Source of the DNA: Limanda limanda
Taxonomy: Eukaryota; Chordata; Actinopteri; Pleuronectiformes; Pleuronectidae
Reading direction: 5' to 3'
DNA length: 64,000 nt
Assembly: GCF_963576545.1 (NCBI RefSeq)
Contig: NW_026870438.1
Coordinates: 248,001-312,000, forward strand
Part shown: positions 23,501 through 36,199 of the stretch, piece by piece
Layout of the letters: each line of letters opens with the position of its first letter
How positions within the stretch are numbered: position 1 is the first letter of the stretch
Translations under genes and position numbers: made by a program
Notes under the pieces: generated by a model
Databases searched by the model: none
What the model was told of the DNA's origin: nothing
Seen by the model: the letters and a program-made list of their open reading frames with translations, nothing else

Positions 23501-25603
23501 CTTGCAAGTAGGCTCTACCCCCACTAAATGGGGTAGCGCGCATCGATCGGTACCATCCTTGAGCTTCTCCGACTTTCGGAAGGGTTAGGGTTAGGGTTAG
23601 GGATGAAAGCACATAGGAGAAAGAGATATTCTTGAATAACTTTTTTTGTGAAGGTCGGAGAGACTTGGAAAGTGGTTGCATCTGGACTAATTTGGGTCCT
23701 GCGGATCGATTGGTACCATCCCCGAGCTTGTACGACCTTCGGAAGAGGTCGACCGACGAAATTCCCCCAAATCTGAGGAGATATTCTTGAATAACTTTTT
23801 TTGTGAAGGTCGGAGAGACTTGCAAGTAGGCTCTACCCCCACTAAATGGGGTTGCGCGCATCGATCGGTACCATCCTTGAGCTTCTCCGACTTTCGGAAG
23901 GGTTAGGGTTAGGGTTAGGGATGAAAGCACATAGGAGAAAGAGATATTCTTGAATAACTTTTTTTGTGAAGGTCGGAGAGACTTGCAAGTAGGCTCTACC
24001 CCCACTAAATGGGGTAGCGCGCATCGATCGGTACCATCCTTGAGCTTCTCCGACTTTCGGAAGGGTTAGGGTTAGGGTTAGGGATGAAAGCACATAGGAG
24101 AAAGAGATATTCTTGAATAACTTTTTTTGTGAAGGTCGGAGAGACTTGGAAAGTGGTTGCATCTGGACTAATTTGGGTCCTGCGGATCGATTGGTACCAT
24201 CCCCGAGCTTGTACGACCTTCGGAAGAGGTCGACCGACGAAATTCCCCCAAATCTGAGGAGATATTCTTGAATAACTTTTTTTGTGAAGGTCGGAGAGAC
24301 TTGCAAGTAGGCTCTACCCCCACTAAATGGGGTTGCGCGCATCGATCGGTACCATCCTTGAGCTTCTCCGACTTTCGGAAGGGTTAGGGTTAGGGTGAGG
24401 GATGAAAGCACATAGGAGAAAGAGATATTCTTGAATAACTTTTTTTGTGAAGGTCGGAGAGACTTGCAAGTAGGCTCTACCCCCACTAAATGGGGTAGCG
24501 CGCATCGATCGGTACCATCCTTGAGCTTCTCCGACTTTCGGAAGGGTTAGGGTTAGGGTTAGGGATGAAAGCACATAGGAGAAAGAGATATTCTTGAATA
24601 ACTTTTTTTGTAAAGGTCGGAGAGACTTGGAAAGTGGTTGCATCTGGACTAATTTGGGTCCTGCAGATCGATTGGTACCATCCCCGAGCTTGTACGACCT
24701 TCGGAAGAGGTCGACCGACGAAATTCCCCCAAATCTGAGGAGATATTCTTGAATAACTTTTTTTGTGAAGGTCGGAGAGACTTGCAAGTAGGCTCTACCC
24801 CCACTAAATGGGGTTGCGCGCATCGATCGGTACCATCCTTGAGCTTCTCCGACTTTCGGAAGGGTTAGGGTTAGGGTTAGGGATGAAAGCACATAGGAGA
24901 AAGAGATATTCTTGAATAACTTTTTTTGTGAAGGTCGGAGAGACTTGAAAAGTGGTTGCATCTGGACTAATTTGGGTCCTGCGGATCGATTGGTACCATC
25001 CCCGAGCTTGTACGACCTTCGGAAGAGGTCGACCGACGAAATTCCCCCAAATCTGAGGAGATATTCTTGAATAACTTTTTTTGTGAAGGTCGGAGAGACT
25101 TGCAAGTAGGCTCTACCCCCACTAAATGGGGTTGCGCGCATCGATCGGTACCATCCTTGAGCTTCTCCGACTTTCGGAAGGGTTAGGGTTAGGGTTAGGG
25201 ATGAAAGCACATAGGAGAAAGAGATATTCTTGAATAACTTTTTTTGTGAAGGTCGGAGAGACTTGCAAGTAGGCTCTACCCCCACTAAATGGGGTAGCGC
25301 GCATCGATCGGTACCATCCTTGAGCTTCTCCGACTTTCGGAAGGGTTAGGGTTAGGGTTAGGGATGAAAGCACATAGGAGAAAGAGATATTCTTGAATAA
25401 CTTTTTTTGTGAAGGTCGGAGAGACTTGGAAAGTGGTTGCATCTGGACTAATTTGGGTCCTGCGGATCGATTGGTACCATGCCCGAGCTTGTACGACCTT
25501 CGGAAGAGGTCGACCGACGAAATTCCCCCAAATCTGAGGAGATATTCTTGAATAACTTTTTTTGTGAAGGTCGGAGAGACTTGCAAGTAGGCTCTACCCC
25601 CAC
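23361..25603 (+). repeat. 481-bp HOR stretch linking Y-dense blocks
   Basis: Three near-consensus XXY units (23361-24804) are followed by one 318-bp and one 481-bp interval. A tract variant TGAGGG is at 24397, a GTAAAGG core at 24612, TGCAGATC near 24665 and a CCATGCCCG Y variant at 25481. It contains no large internal duplication that I can define beyond single units. Confidence 0.75.
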
Positions 25604-27900
25604 TAAATGGGGTTGCGCGCATCGATCGGTACCATCCTTGAGCTTCTCCGACTTTCGGAAGGGTTAGGGTTAGGGTTAGGGATGAAAGCACATAGGAGAA
25701 AGAGATATTCTTGAATAACTTTTTTTGTGAAGGTCGGAGAGACTTGCAAGTAGGCTCTACCCCCACTAAATGGGGTAGCGCGCATCGATCGGTACCATCC
25801 TTGAGCTTCTCCGACTTTCGGAAGGGTTAGGGTTAGGGTTAGGGATGAAAGCACATAGGAGAAAGAGATATTCTTGAATAACTTTTTTTGTAAAGGTCGG
25901 AGAGACTTGGAAAGTGGTTGCATCTGGACTAATTTGGGTCCTGCGGATCGATTGGTACCATCCCCGAGCTTGTACGACCTTCGGAAGAGGTCGACCGACG
26001 AAATTCCCCCAAATCTGAGGAGATATTCTTGAATAACTTTTTTTGTGAAGGTCGGAGAGACTTGCAAGTAGGCTCTACCCCCACTAAATGGGGTTGCGCG
26101 CATCGATCGGTACCATCCTTGAGCTTCTCCGACTTTCGGAAGGGTTAGGGTTAGGAATGAAAGCACATAGGAGAAAGAGATATTCTTGAATAACTTTTTT
26201 TGTGAAGGTCGGAGAGACTTGCAAGTAGGCTCTACCCCCACTAAATGGGGTAGCGCGCATCGATCGGTACCATCCTTGAGCTTCTCCGACTTTCGGAAGG
26301 GTTAGGGTTAGGGTTAGGGATGAAAGCACATAGGAGAAAGAGATATTCTTGAATAACTTTTTTTGTGAAGGTCGGAGAGACTTGGAAAGTGGTTGCATCT
26401 GGACTAATTTGGGTCTTGCGGATCGATTGGTACCATGCCCGAGCTTGTACGACCTTCGGAAGAGGTCGACCGACGAAATTCCCCCAAATCTGAGGAGATA
26501 TTCTTGAATAACTTTTTTTGTGAAGGTCGGAGAGACTTGCAAGTAGGCTCTACCCCCACTAAATGGGGTAGCGCGCATCGATCGGTACCATCCTTGAGCT
26601 TCTCCGACTTTCGGAAGGGTTAGGGTTAGGGTTAGGGATGAAAGCACATAGGAGAAAGAGATATTCTTGAATAACTTTTTTTGTAAAGGTCGGAGAGACT
26701 TGGAAAGTGGTTGCATCTGGACTAATTTGGGTCCTGCGGATCGATTGGTACCATCCCCGAGCTTGTACGACCTTCGGAAGAGGTCGACCGACGAAATTCC
26801 CCCAAATCTGAGGAGATATTCTTGAATAACTTTTTTTGTGAAGGTCGGAGAGACTTGCAAGTAGGCTCTACCCCCACTAAATGGGGTTGCGCGCATCGAT
26901 CGGTACCATCTTTGAGCTTCTCCGACTTTCGGAAGGGTTAGGGTTAGGGTTAGGGATGAAAGCACATAGGAGAAAGAGATATTCTTGAATAACTTTTTTT
27001 GTGAAGGTCGGAGAGACTTGCAAGTAGGCTCTACCCCCACTAAATGGGGTAGCGCGCATCGATCGGTACCATCCTTGAGCTTCTCCGACTTTCGGAAGGG
27101 TTAGGGTTAGGGTTAGGGATGAAAGCACATAGGAGAAAGAGATATTCTTGAATAACTTTTTTTGTGAAGGTCGGAGAGACTTGGAAAGTGGTTGCATCTG
27201 GACTAATTTGGGTCCTGCGGATCGATTGGTACCATCCCCGAGCTTGTACGACCTTCGGAAGAGGTCGACCGACGAAATTCCCCCAAATCTGAGGAGATAT
27301 TCTTGAATAACTTTTTTTGTGAAGGTCGGAGAGACTTGCAAGTAGGCTCTACCCCCACTAAATGGGGTTGCGCGCATCGATCGGTACCATCCTTGAGCTT
27401 CTCCGACTTTCGGAAGGGTTAGGGTTAGGGTTAGGGATGAAAGCACATAGGAGAAAGAGATATTCTTGAATAACTTTTTTTGTGAAGGTCGGAGAGACTT
27501 GAAAAGTGGTTGCATCTGGACTAATTTGGGTCCTGCGGATCGATTGGTACCATCCCCGAGCTTGTACGACCTTCGGAAGAGGTCGACCGACGAAATTCCC
27601 CCAAATCTGAGGAGATATTCTTGAATAACTTTTTTTGTGAAGGTCGGAGAGACTTGCAAGTAGGCTCTACCCCCACTAAATGGGGTTGCGCGCATCGATC
27701 GGTACCATCCTTGAGCTTCTCCGACTTTCGGAAGGGTTAGGGTTAGGGTTAGGGATGAAAGCACATAGGAGAAAGAGATATTCTTGAATAACTTTTTTTG
27801 TGAAGGTCGGAGAGACTTGCAAGTAGGCTCTACCCCCACTAAATGGGGTAGCGCGCATCGATCGGTACCATCTTTGAGCTTCTCCGACTTTCGGAAGGGT
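25600..27900 (+). repeat. ~2.07-kb block, copy 3 (dispersed by 6,064 bp)
   Basis: The monomer order from 25603 to 27839 repeats 19539-21775 exactly, at an offset of 6,064 bp, with the same diagnostic variants (25892, 26142-26160, 26415, 26437, 26685). Private changes include CATCTTTGAGC near 26909 and AGATGGT-side variants in the arms. The match ends near 27.9 kb: the core at 21901 is GTAAAGG but its counterpart near 27965 is GTGAAGG. Confidence 0.85.
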
Positions 27901-30900
27901 TAGGGTTAGGGTTAGGGATGAAAGCACATAGGAGAAAGAGATATTCTTGAATAACTTTTTTTGTGAAGGTCGGAGAGACTTGAAAAGTGGTTGCATCTGG
28001 ACTAATTTGGGTCCTGCAGATCGATTGGTACCATCCCCGAGCTTGTACGACCTTCGGAAGAGGTCGACCGACGAAATTCCCCCAAATCTGAGGAGATATT
28101 CTTGAATAACTTTTTTTGTGAAGGTCGGAGAGACTTGCAAGTAGGCTCTACCCCCACTAAATGGGGTTGCGCGCATCGATCGGTACCATCCTTGAGCTTC
28201 TCCGACTTTCGGAAGGGTTAGGGTTAGGGTTAGGGATGAAAGCACATAGGAGAAAGAGATATTCTTGAATAACTTTTTTTGTGAAGGTCGGAGAGACTTG
28301 CAAGTAGGCTCTACTCCCACTAAATGGGGTAGCGCGCATCGATCGGTACCATCCTTGAGCTTCTCCGACTTTCGGAAGGGTTAGGGTTAGGGTTAGGGAT
28401 GAAAGCACATAGGAGAAAGAGATATTCTTGAATAACTTTTTTTGTGAAGGTCGGAGAGACTTGCAAGTAGGCTCTACCCCCACTAAATGGGGTAGCGCGC
28501 ATCGACCGGTACCATCCTTGAGCTTCTCCGACTTTCGGAAGGGTTAGGGTTAGGGTTAGGGATGAAAGCACATAGGAGAAAGAGATATTCTTGAATAACT
28601 TTTTTTGTGAAGGTCGGAGAGACTTGCAAGTAGGCTCTACCCCCACTAAATGGGGTAGCGCGCATCGATCGGTACCATCCTTGAGCTTCTCCGACTTTCG
28701 GAAGGGTTAGGGTTAGGGTTAGGGATGAAAGCACATAGGAGAAAGAGATATTCTTGAATAACTTTTTTTGTGAAGGTCGGAGAGACTTGAAAAGTGGTTG
28801 CATCTGGACTAATTTGGGTCCTGCGGATCGATTGGTACCATCCCCGAGCTTGTACGACCTTCGGAAGAGGTCGACCGACGAAATTCCCCCAAATCTGAGG
28901 AGATATTCTTGAATAACTTTTTTTGTGAAGGTCGGAGAGACTTGCAAGTAGGCTCTACCCCCACTAAATGGGGTTGCGCGCATCGATCGGTACCATCCTT
29001 GAGCTTCTCCGACTTTCGGAAGGGTTAGGGTTAGGGTTAGGGATGAAAGCACATAGGAGAAAGAGATATTCTTGAATAACTTTTTTTGTGAAGGTCGGAG
29101 AGACTTGCAAGTAGGCTCTACCCCCACTAAATGGGGTAACGCGCATCGATCGGTACCATCCTTGAGCTTCTCCGACTTTCGGAAGGGTTAGGGTTAGGGT
29201 TAGGGATGAAAGCACATAGGAGAAAGAGATATTCTTGAATAACTTTTTTTGTGAAGGTCGGAGAGACTTGGAAAGTGGTTGCATCTGGACTAATTTGGGT
29301 CCTGCGGATCGATTGGTACCATCCCCGAGCTTGTACGACCTTCGGAAGAGGTCGACCGACGAAATTCCCCCAAATCTGAGGAGATATTCTTGAATAACTT
29401 TTTTTGTGAAGGTCGGAGAGACTTGCAAGTAGGCTCTACCCCCACTAAATGGGGTTGCGCGCATCGATCAGTACCATCCTTGAGCTTCTCCGACTTTCGG
29501 AAGGGTTAGGGTTAGGGTTAGGGATGAAAGCACATAGGAGAAAGAGATATTCTTGAATAACTTTTTTTGTGAAGGTCGGAGAGACTTGCAAGTAGGCTCT
29601 ACCCCCACTAAATGGGGTAGCGCGCATCGATCGGTACCATCCTTGAGCTTCTCCGACTTTCGGAAGGGTTAGGGTTAGGGTTAGGGATGAAAGCACATAG
29701 GAGAAAGAGATATTCTTGAATAACTTTTTTTGTGAAGGTCGGAGAGACTTGGAAAGTGGTTGCATCAGGACTAATTTGGGTCCTGCGGATCGATTGGTAC
29801 CATCCCCGAGCTTGTACGACCTTCGGAAGAGGTCGACCGACGAAATTCCCCCAAATCTGAGGAGATATTCTTGAATAACTTTTTTTGTGAAGGTCGGAGA
29901 GACTTGCAGGTAGGCTCTACCCCCACTAAATGGGGTAGCGCGCATCGATCGGTACCATCCTTGAGCTTCTCCGACTTTCGGAAGGGTTAGGGTTAGGGTT
30001 AGGGATGAAAGCACATAGGAGAAAGAGATATTCTTGAATAACTTTTTTTGTGAAGGTCGGAGAGACTTGCAAGTAGGCTCTACTCCCACTAAATGGGGTA
30101 GCGCGCATCGATCGGTACCATCCTTGAGCTTCTCCGACTTTCGGAAGGGTTAGGGTTAGGGTTAGGGATGAAAGCACATAGGAGAAAGAGATATTCTTGA
30201 ATAACTTTTTTTGTGAAGGTCGGAGAGACTTGAAAAGTGGTTGCATCTGGACTAATTTGGGTCCTGCGGATCGATTGGTACCATCCCCGAGCTTGTACGA
30301 CCTTCGGAAGAGGTCGACCGACGAAATTCCCCCAAATCTGAGGAGATATTCTTGAATAACTTTTTTTGTGAAGGTCGGAGAGACTTGCAAGTAGGCTCTA
30401 CCCCCACTAAATGGGGTTGCGCGCATCGATCGGTACCATCCTTGAGCTTCTCCGACTTTCGGAAGGGTTAGGGTTAGGGTTAGGGATGAAAGCACATAGG
30501 AGAAAGAGATATTCTTGAATAACTTTTTTTGTGAAGGTCGGAGAGACTTGCAAGTAGGCTCTACCCCCACTAAATGGGGTAGCGCACATCGATCGGTACC
30601 ATCCTTGAGCTTCTCCGACTTTCGGAAGGGTTAGGGTTAGGGTTAGGGATGAAAGCACATAGGAGAAAGAGATATTCTTGAATAACTTTTTTTGTGAAGG
30701 TCGGAGAGACTTGCAAGTAGGCTCTACCCCCACTAAATGGGGTAGCGCGCATCGATCGGTACCATCCTTGAGCTTCTCCGACTTTCGGAAGGGTTAGGGT
30801 TAGGGCTGAAAGCACATAGGAGAAAGAGATATTCTTGAATAACTTTTTTTGTGAAGGTCGGAGAGACTTGGAAAGTGGTTGCATCTGGACTATTTTGGGT

Positions 30901-31045
30901 CCTGCGGATCGATTGGTACCATCCCCGAGCTTGTACGACCTTCGGAAGAGGTCGACCGACGAAATTCCCCCAAATCTGAGGAGATATTCTTGAATAACTT
31001 TTTTTGTGAAGGTCGGAGAGACTTGCAGGTAGGCTCTACCCCCAC
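27900..31045 (+). repeat. X-rich irregular stretch
   Basis: One 807-bp interval (four X between Ys, 28157-28964) is followed by three 481-bp intervals and one 644-bp interval. Singletons include CGACCGG near 28505, GCATCAGGAC near 29766, GACTATTTTGG near 30892 and a contracted tract at 30791 ending GGGCTG. CTACTCCCAC variants occur near 28314 and 30083. I see no clean large duplication here. Confidence 0.75.
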
Positions 31046-34000
31046 TAAATGGGGTAGCGCGCATCGATCGGTACCATCCTTGAGCTTCTCCGACTTTCGG
31101 AAGGGTTAGGGTTAGGGTTAGGGATGAAAGCACATAGGAGAAAGAGATATTCTTGAATAACTTTTTTTGTGAAGGTCGGAGAGACTTGCAAGTAGGCTCT
31201 ACCCCCACTAAATGGGGTAGCGCGCATCGATCGGTACCATCCTTGAGCTTCTCCGACTTTCGGAAGGGTTAGGGTTAGGGTTAGGGATGAAAGCACATAG
31301 GAGAAAGAGATATTCTTGAATAACTTTTTTTGTGAAGGTCGGAGAGACTTGGAAAGTGGTTGCATCTTGACTAATTTGGGTCCTGCGGATCGATTGGTAC
31401 CATCCCCGAGCTTGTACGACCTTCGGAAGAGGTCGACCGACGAAATTCCCCCAAATCTGAGGAGATATTCTTGAATAACTTTTTTTGTGAAGGTCGGAGA
31501 GACTTGCAAGTAGGCTCTACCCCCACTAAATGGGGTAGCGTGCATCGATCGGTACCATCTTTGAGCTTCTCCGACTTTCGGAAGGGTTAGGGTTAGGGTT
31601 AGGGATGAAAGCACATAGGAGAAAGAGATATTCTTGAATAACTTTTTTTGTGAAGGTCGGAGAGACTTGCAAGTAGGCTCTACCCCCACTAAATGGGGTA
31701 GCGCGCATCGATCGGTACCATCCTTGAGCTTCTCCGACTTTCGGAAGGGTTAGGGTTAGGGTTAGGGATGAAAGCACATAGGAGAAAGAGATATTCTTGA
31801 ATAACTTTTTTTGTGAAGGTCGGAGAGACTTGGAAAGTGGTTGCATCTGGACTAATTTGGGTCCTGCGGATCGATTGGTACCATCCCCGAGCTTGTACGA
31901 CCTTCGGAAGAGGTCGACCGACGAAATTCCCCCAAATCTGAGGAGATATTCTTGAATAACTTTTTTTGTGAAGGTCGGAGAGACTTGCAAGTAGGCTCTA
32001 CCCCCACTAAATGGGGTAGCGCGCATCGATCGGTACCATCCTTGAGCTTCTCCGACTTTCGGAAAGGTTAGGGTTAGGGATGAAAGCACATAGGAGAAAG
32101 AGATATTCTTGAATAACTTTTTTTGTGAAGGTCGGAGAGACTTGCAAGTAGGCTCTACCCCCACTAAATGGGGTAGCGCGCATCGAACGGTACCATCCTT
32201 GAGCTTCTCCGACTTTCGGAAGGGTTAGGGTTAGGGTTAGGGATGAAAGCACATAGGAGAAAGAGATATTCTTGAATAACTTTTTTTGTGAAGGTCGGAG
32301 AGACTTGGAAAGTGGTTGCATCTGGACTAATTTGGGTCCTGCGGATCGATTGGTACCATCCCCGAGCTTGTACGACCTTCGGAAGAGGTCGACCGACGAA
32401 ATTCCCCCAAATCTGAGGAGATATTCTTGAATAACTTTTTTTGTGAAGGTCGGAGAGACTTGCAAGTAGGCTCTACCCCCACTAAATGGGGTAGCGCGCA
32501 TCGATCAGTACCATCCTTGAGCTTCTCCGACTTTCGGAAGGGTTAGGGTTAGGGTTAGGGATGAAAGCACATAGGAGAAAGAGATATTCTTGAATAACTT
32601 TTTTTGTGAAGGTCGGAGAGACTTGCAAGTAGGCTCTACCCCCACTAAATGGGGTAGCGCGCATCGATCGGTACCATCCTTGAGCTTCTCCGACTTTCGG
32701 AAGGGTTAGGGTTAGGGTTAGGGATGAAAGCACATAGGAGAAAGAGATATTCTTGAATAACTTTTTTTGTGAAGGTCGGAGAGACTTGAAAAGTGGTTGC
32801 ATCTGGACTAATTTGGGTCCTGCGGATCGATTGGTACCATCCCCGAGCTTGTACGACCTTCGGAAGAGGTCGACCGACGAAATTCCCCCAAATCTGAGGA
32901 GATATTCTTGAATAACTTTTTTTGTGAAGGTCAGAGACACTTGCAAGTAGGCTCTACCCCCACTAAATGGGGTTGCGCGCATCGATCGGTACCATCCTTG
33001 AGCTTCTCCGACTTTCGGAAGGGTTAGGGTTAGGGTTAGGGATGAAAGCACATAGGAGAAAGAGATATTCTTGAATAACTTTTTTTGTGAAGGTCGGAGA
33101 GACTTGCAAGTAGGCTCTACCCCCACTAAATGGGGTAGCGCGCATCGATCGGTACCATCCTTGAGCTTCTCCGACTTTCGGAAGGGTTAGGGTTAGGGTT
33201 AGGGATGAAAGCACATAGGAGAAAGAGATATTCTTGAATAACTTTTTTTGTGAAGGTCGGAGAGACTTGAAAAGTGGTTGCATCTGGACTAATTTGGGTC
33301 CTGCGGATCGATTGGTACCATCCCCGAGCTTGTACGACCTTCGGAAGAGGTCGACCGACGAAATTCCCCCAAATCTGAGGAGATATTCTTGAATAACTTT
33401 TTTTGTGAAGGTCGGAGAGACTTGCAAGTAGGCTCTACCCCCACTAAATGGGGTAGCGCGCATCGATCAGTACCATCCTTGAGCTTCTCCGACTTTCGGA
33501 AGGGTTAGGGTTAGGGATGAAAGCACATAGGAGAAAGAGATATTCTTGAATAACTTTTTTTGTGAAGGTCGGAGAGACTTGCAAGTAGGCTCTACCCCCA
33601 CTAAATGGGGTAGCGCGCATCGAACGGTACCATCCTTGAGCTTCTCCGACTTTCGGAAGGGTTAGGGTTAGGGTTAGGGATGAAAGCACATAGGAGAAAG
33701 AGATATTCTTGAATAACTTTTTTTGTGAAGGTCGGAGAGACTTGGAAAGTGGTTGCATCTGGACTAATTTGGGTCCTGCGGATCGATTGGTACCATCCCC
33801 GAGCTTGTACGACCTTCGGAAGAGGTCGACCGACGAAATTCCCCCAAATCTGAGGAGATATTCTTGAATAACTTTTTTTGTGAAGGTCGGAGAGACTTGC
33901 AAGTAGGCTCTACCCCCACTAAATGGGGTAGCGCGCATCGATCGGTACCATCCCTGAGCTTCTCCGACTTTCGGAAGGGTTAGGGTTATAGATGAAAGCA

Positions 34001-35825
34001 CATAGGAGAAAGAGATATTCTTGAATAACTTTTTTTGTGAAGGTCGGAGAGACTTGCAAGTAGGCTCTACCCCCACTAAATGGGGTAGCGCGCATCGATC
34101 GGTACCATCCTTGAGCTTCTCCGACTTTCGGAAGGGTTAGGGTTAGGGTTAGGGATGAAAGCACATAGGAGAAAGAGATATTCTTGAATAACTTTTTTTG
34201 TGAAGGTCGGAGAGACTTGAAAAGTGGTTGCATCTGGACTAATTTGGGTCCTGCGGATCGATTGGTACCATCCCCGAGCTTGTACGACCTTCGGAAGAGG
34301 TCGACCGACGAAATTCCCCCAAATCTGAGGAGATATTCTTGAATAACTTTTTTTGTGAAGGTCAGAGAGACTTGCAAATAGGCTCTACCCCCACTAAATG
34401 GGGTTGCGCGCATCGATCGGTACCATCCTTGAGCTTCTCCGACTTTCGGAAGGGTTAGGGTTAGGGTTAGGGATGAAAGCACATAGGAGAAAGAGATATT
34501 CTTGAATAACTTTTTTTGTGAAGGTCGGAGAGACTTGCAAGTAGGCTCTACCCCCACTAAATGGGGTAGCGCGCATCGATCGGTACCATCCTTGAGCTTC
34601 TCCGACTTTCGGAAGGGTTAGGGTTAGGGTTAGGGATGAAAGCACATAGGAGAAAGAGATATTCTTGAATAACTTTTTTTGTGAAGGTCGGAGAGACTTG
34701 AAAAGTGGTTGCATCTGGACTAATTTGGGTCCTGCGGATCGATTGGTACCATCCCCGAGCTTGTACGACCTTCGGAAGAGGTCGACCGACGAAATTCCCC
34801 CAAATCTGAGGAGATATTCTTGAATAACTTTTTTTGTGAAGGTCGGAGAGACTTGCAAGTAGGCTCTACCCCCACTAAATGGGGTAGCGCGCATCGATCA
34901 GTACCATCCTTGAGCTTCTCCGACTTTCGGAAGGGTTAGGGTTAGGGATGAAAGCACATAGGAGAAAGAGATATTCTTGAATAACTTTTTTTGTGAAGGT
35001 CGGAGAGACTTGCAAGTAGGCTCTACCCCCACTAAATGGGGTAGCGCGCATCGAACGGTACCATCCTTGAGCTTCTCCGACTTTCGGAAGGGTTAGGGTT
35101 AGGGTTAGGGATGAAAGCACATAGGAGAAAGAGATATTCTTGAATAACTTTTTTTGTGAAGGTCGGAGAGACTTGGAAAGTGGTTGCATCTGGACTAATT
35201 TGGGTCCTGCGGATCGATTGGTACCATCCCCGAGCTTGTACGACCTTCGGAAGAGGTCGACCGACGAAATTCCCCCAAATCTGAGGAGATATTCTTGAAT
35301 AACTTTTTTTGTGAAGGTCGGAGAGACTTGCAAGTAGGCTCTACCCCCACTAAATGGGGTAGCGCGCATCGATCGGTACCATCCTTGAGCTTCTCCGACT
35401 TTCGGAAGGGTTAGGGTTAGGGATGAAAGCACATAGGAGAAAGAGATATTCTTGAATAACTTTTTTTGTGAAGGTCGGAGAGACTTGCAAGTAGGCTCTA
35501 CCCCCACTAAATGGGGTAGCGCGCATCGATCGGTACCATCTTTGAGCTTCTCCGACTTTCGGAAGGGTTAGGGTTAGGGTTAGGGATGAAAGCACATAGG
35601 AGAAAGAGATATTCTTGAATAACTTTTTTTGTGAAGGTCGGAGAGACTTGAAAAGTGGTTGCATCTGGACTAATTTGGGTCCTGCGGATCGATTGGTACC
35701 ATCCCCGAGCTTGTACGACCTTCGGAAGAGGTCGACCGACGAAATTCCCCCAAATCTGAGGAGATATTCTTGAATAACTTTTTTTGTGAAGGTCGGAGAG
35801 ACTTGCAAGTAGGCTCTACCCCCAC
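31045..35825 (+). repeat. 481-bp HOR zone containing 1,431/1,437-bp units
   Basis: Ten consecutive intervals are XXY (481 bp, or 475 with a contraction), the longest uniform XXY run in the window. Within it, a three-HOR unit (3 Y + 6 X, minus two contractions = 1,431 bp) recurs. CGAACGG appears near 32185, 33622 and 35053, and the contracted tracts at 33502/34933 and 33977/35408 are offset by 1,431 bp. The tract at 33977 has diverged further (TTATAGATG), unlike its copy at 35408. Confidence 0.88.
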
Positions 35826-36199
35826 TAAATGGGGTTGCGCGCATCGATCGGTACCATCCTTGAGCTTCTCCGACTTTCGGAAGGGTTAGGGTTAGGGTTA
35901 GGGATGAAAGCACATAGGAGAAAGAGATATTCTTGAATAACTTTTTTTGTGAAGGTCGGAGAGACTTGCAAGTAGGCTCTACCCCCACTAAATGGGGTTG
36001 CGCGCATCGATCGGTACCATCCTTGAGCTTCTCCGACTTTCGGAAGGGTTAGGGTTAGGGTTAGGGATGAAAGCACATAGGAGAAAGAGATATTCTTGAA
36101 TAACTTTTTTTGTGAAGGTCGGAGAGACTTGCAAGTAGGCTCTACCCCCACTAAATGGGGTAGCGCGCATCGATCGGTACCATCCTTGAGCTTCTCCGA

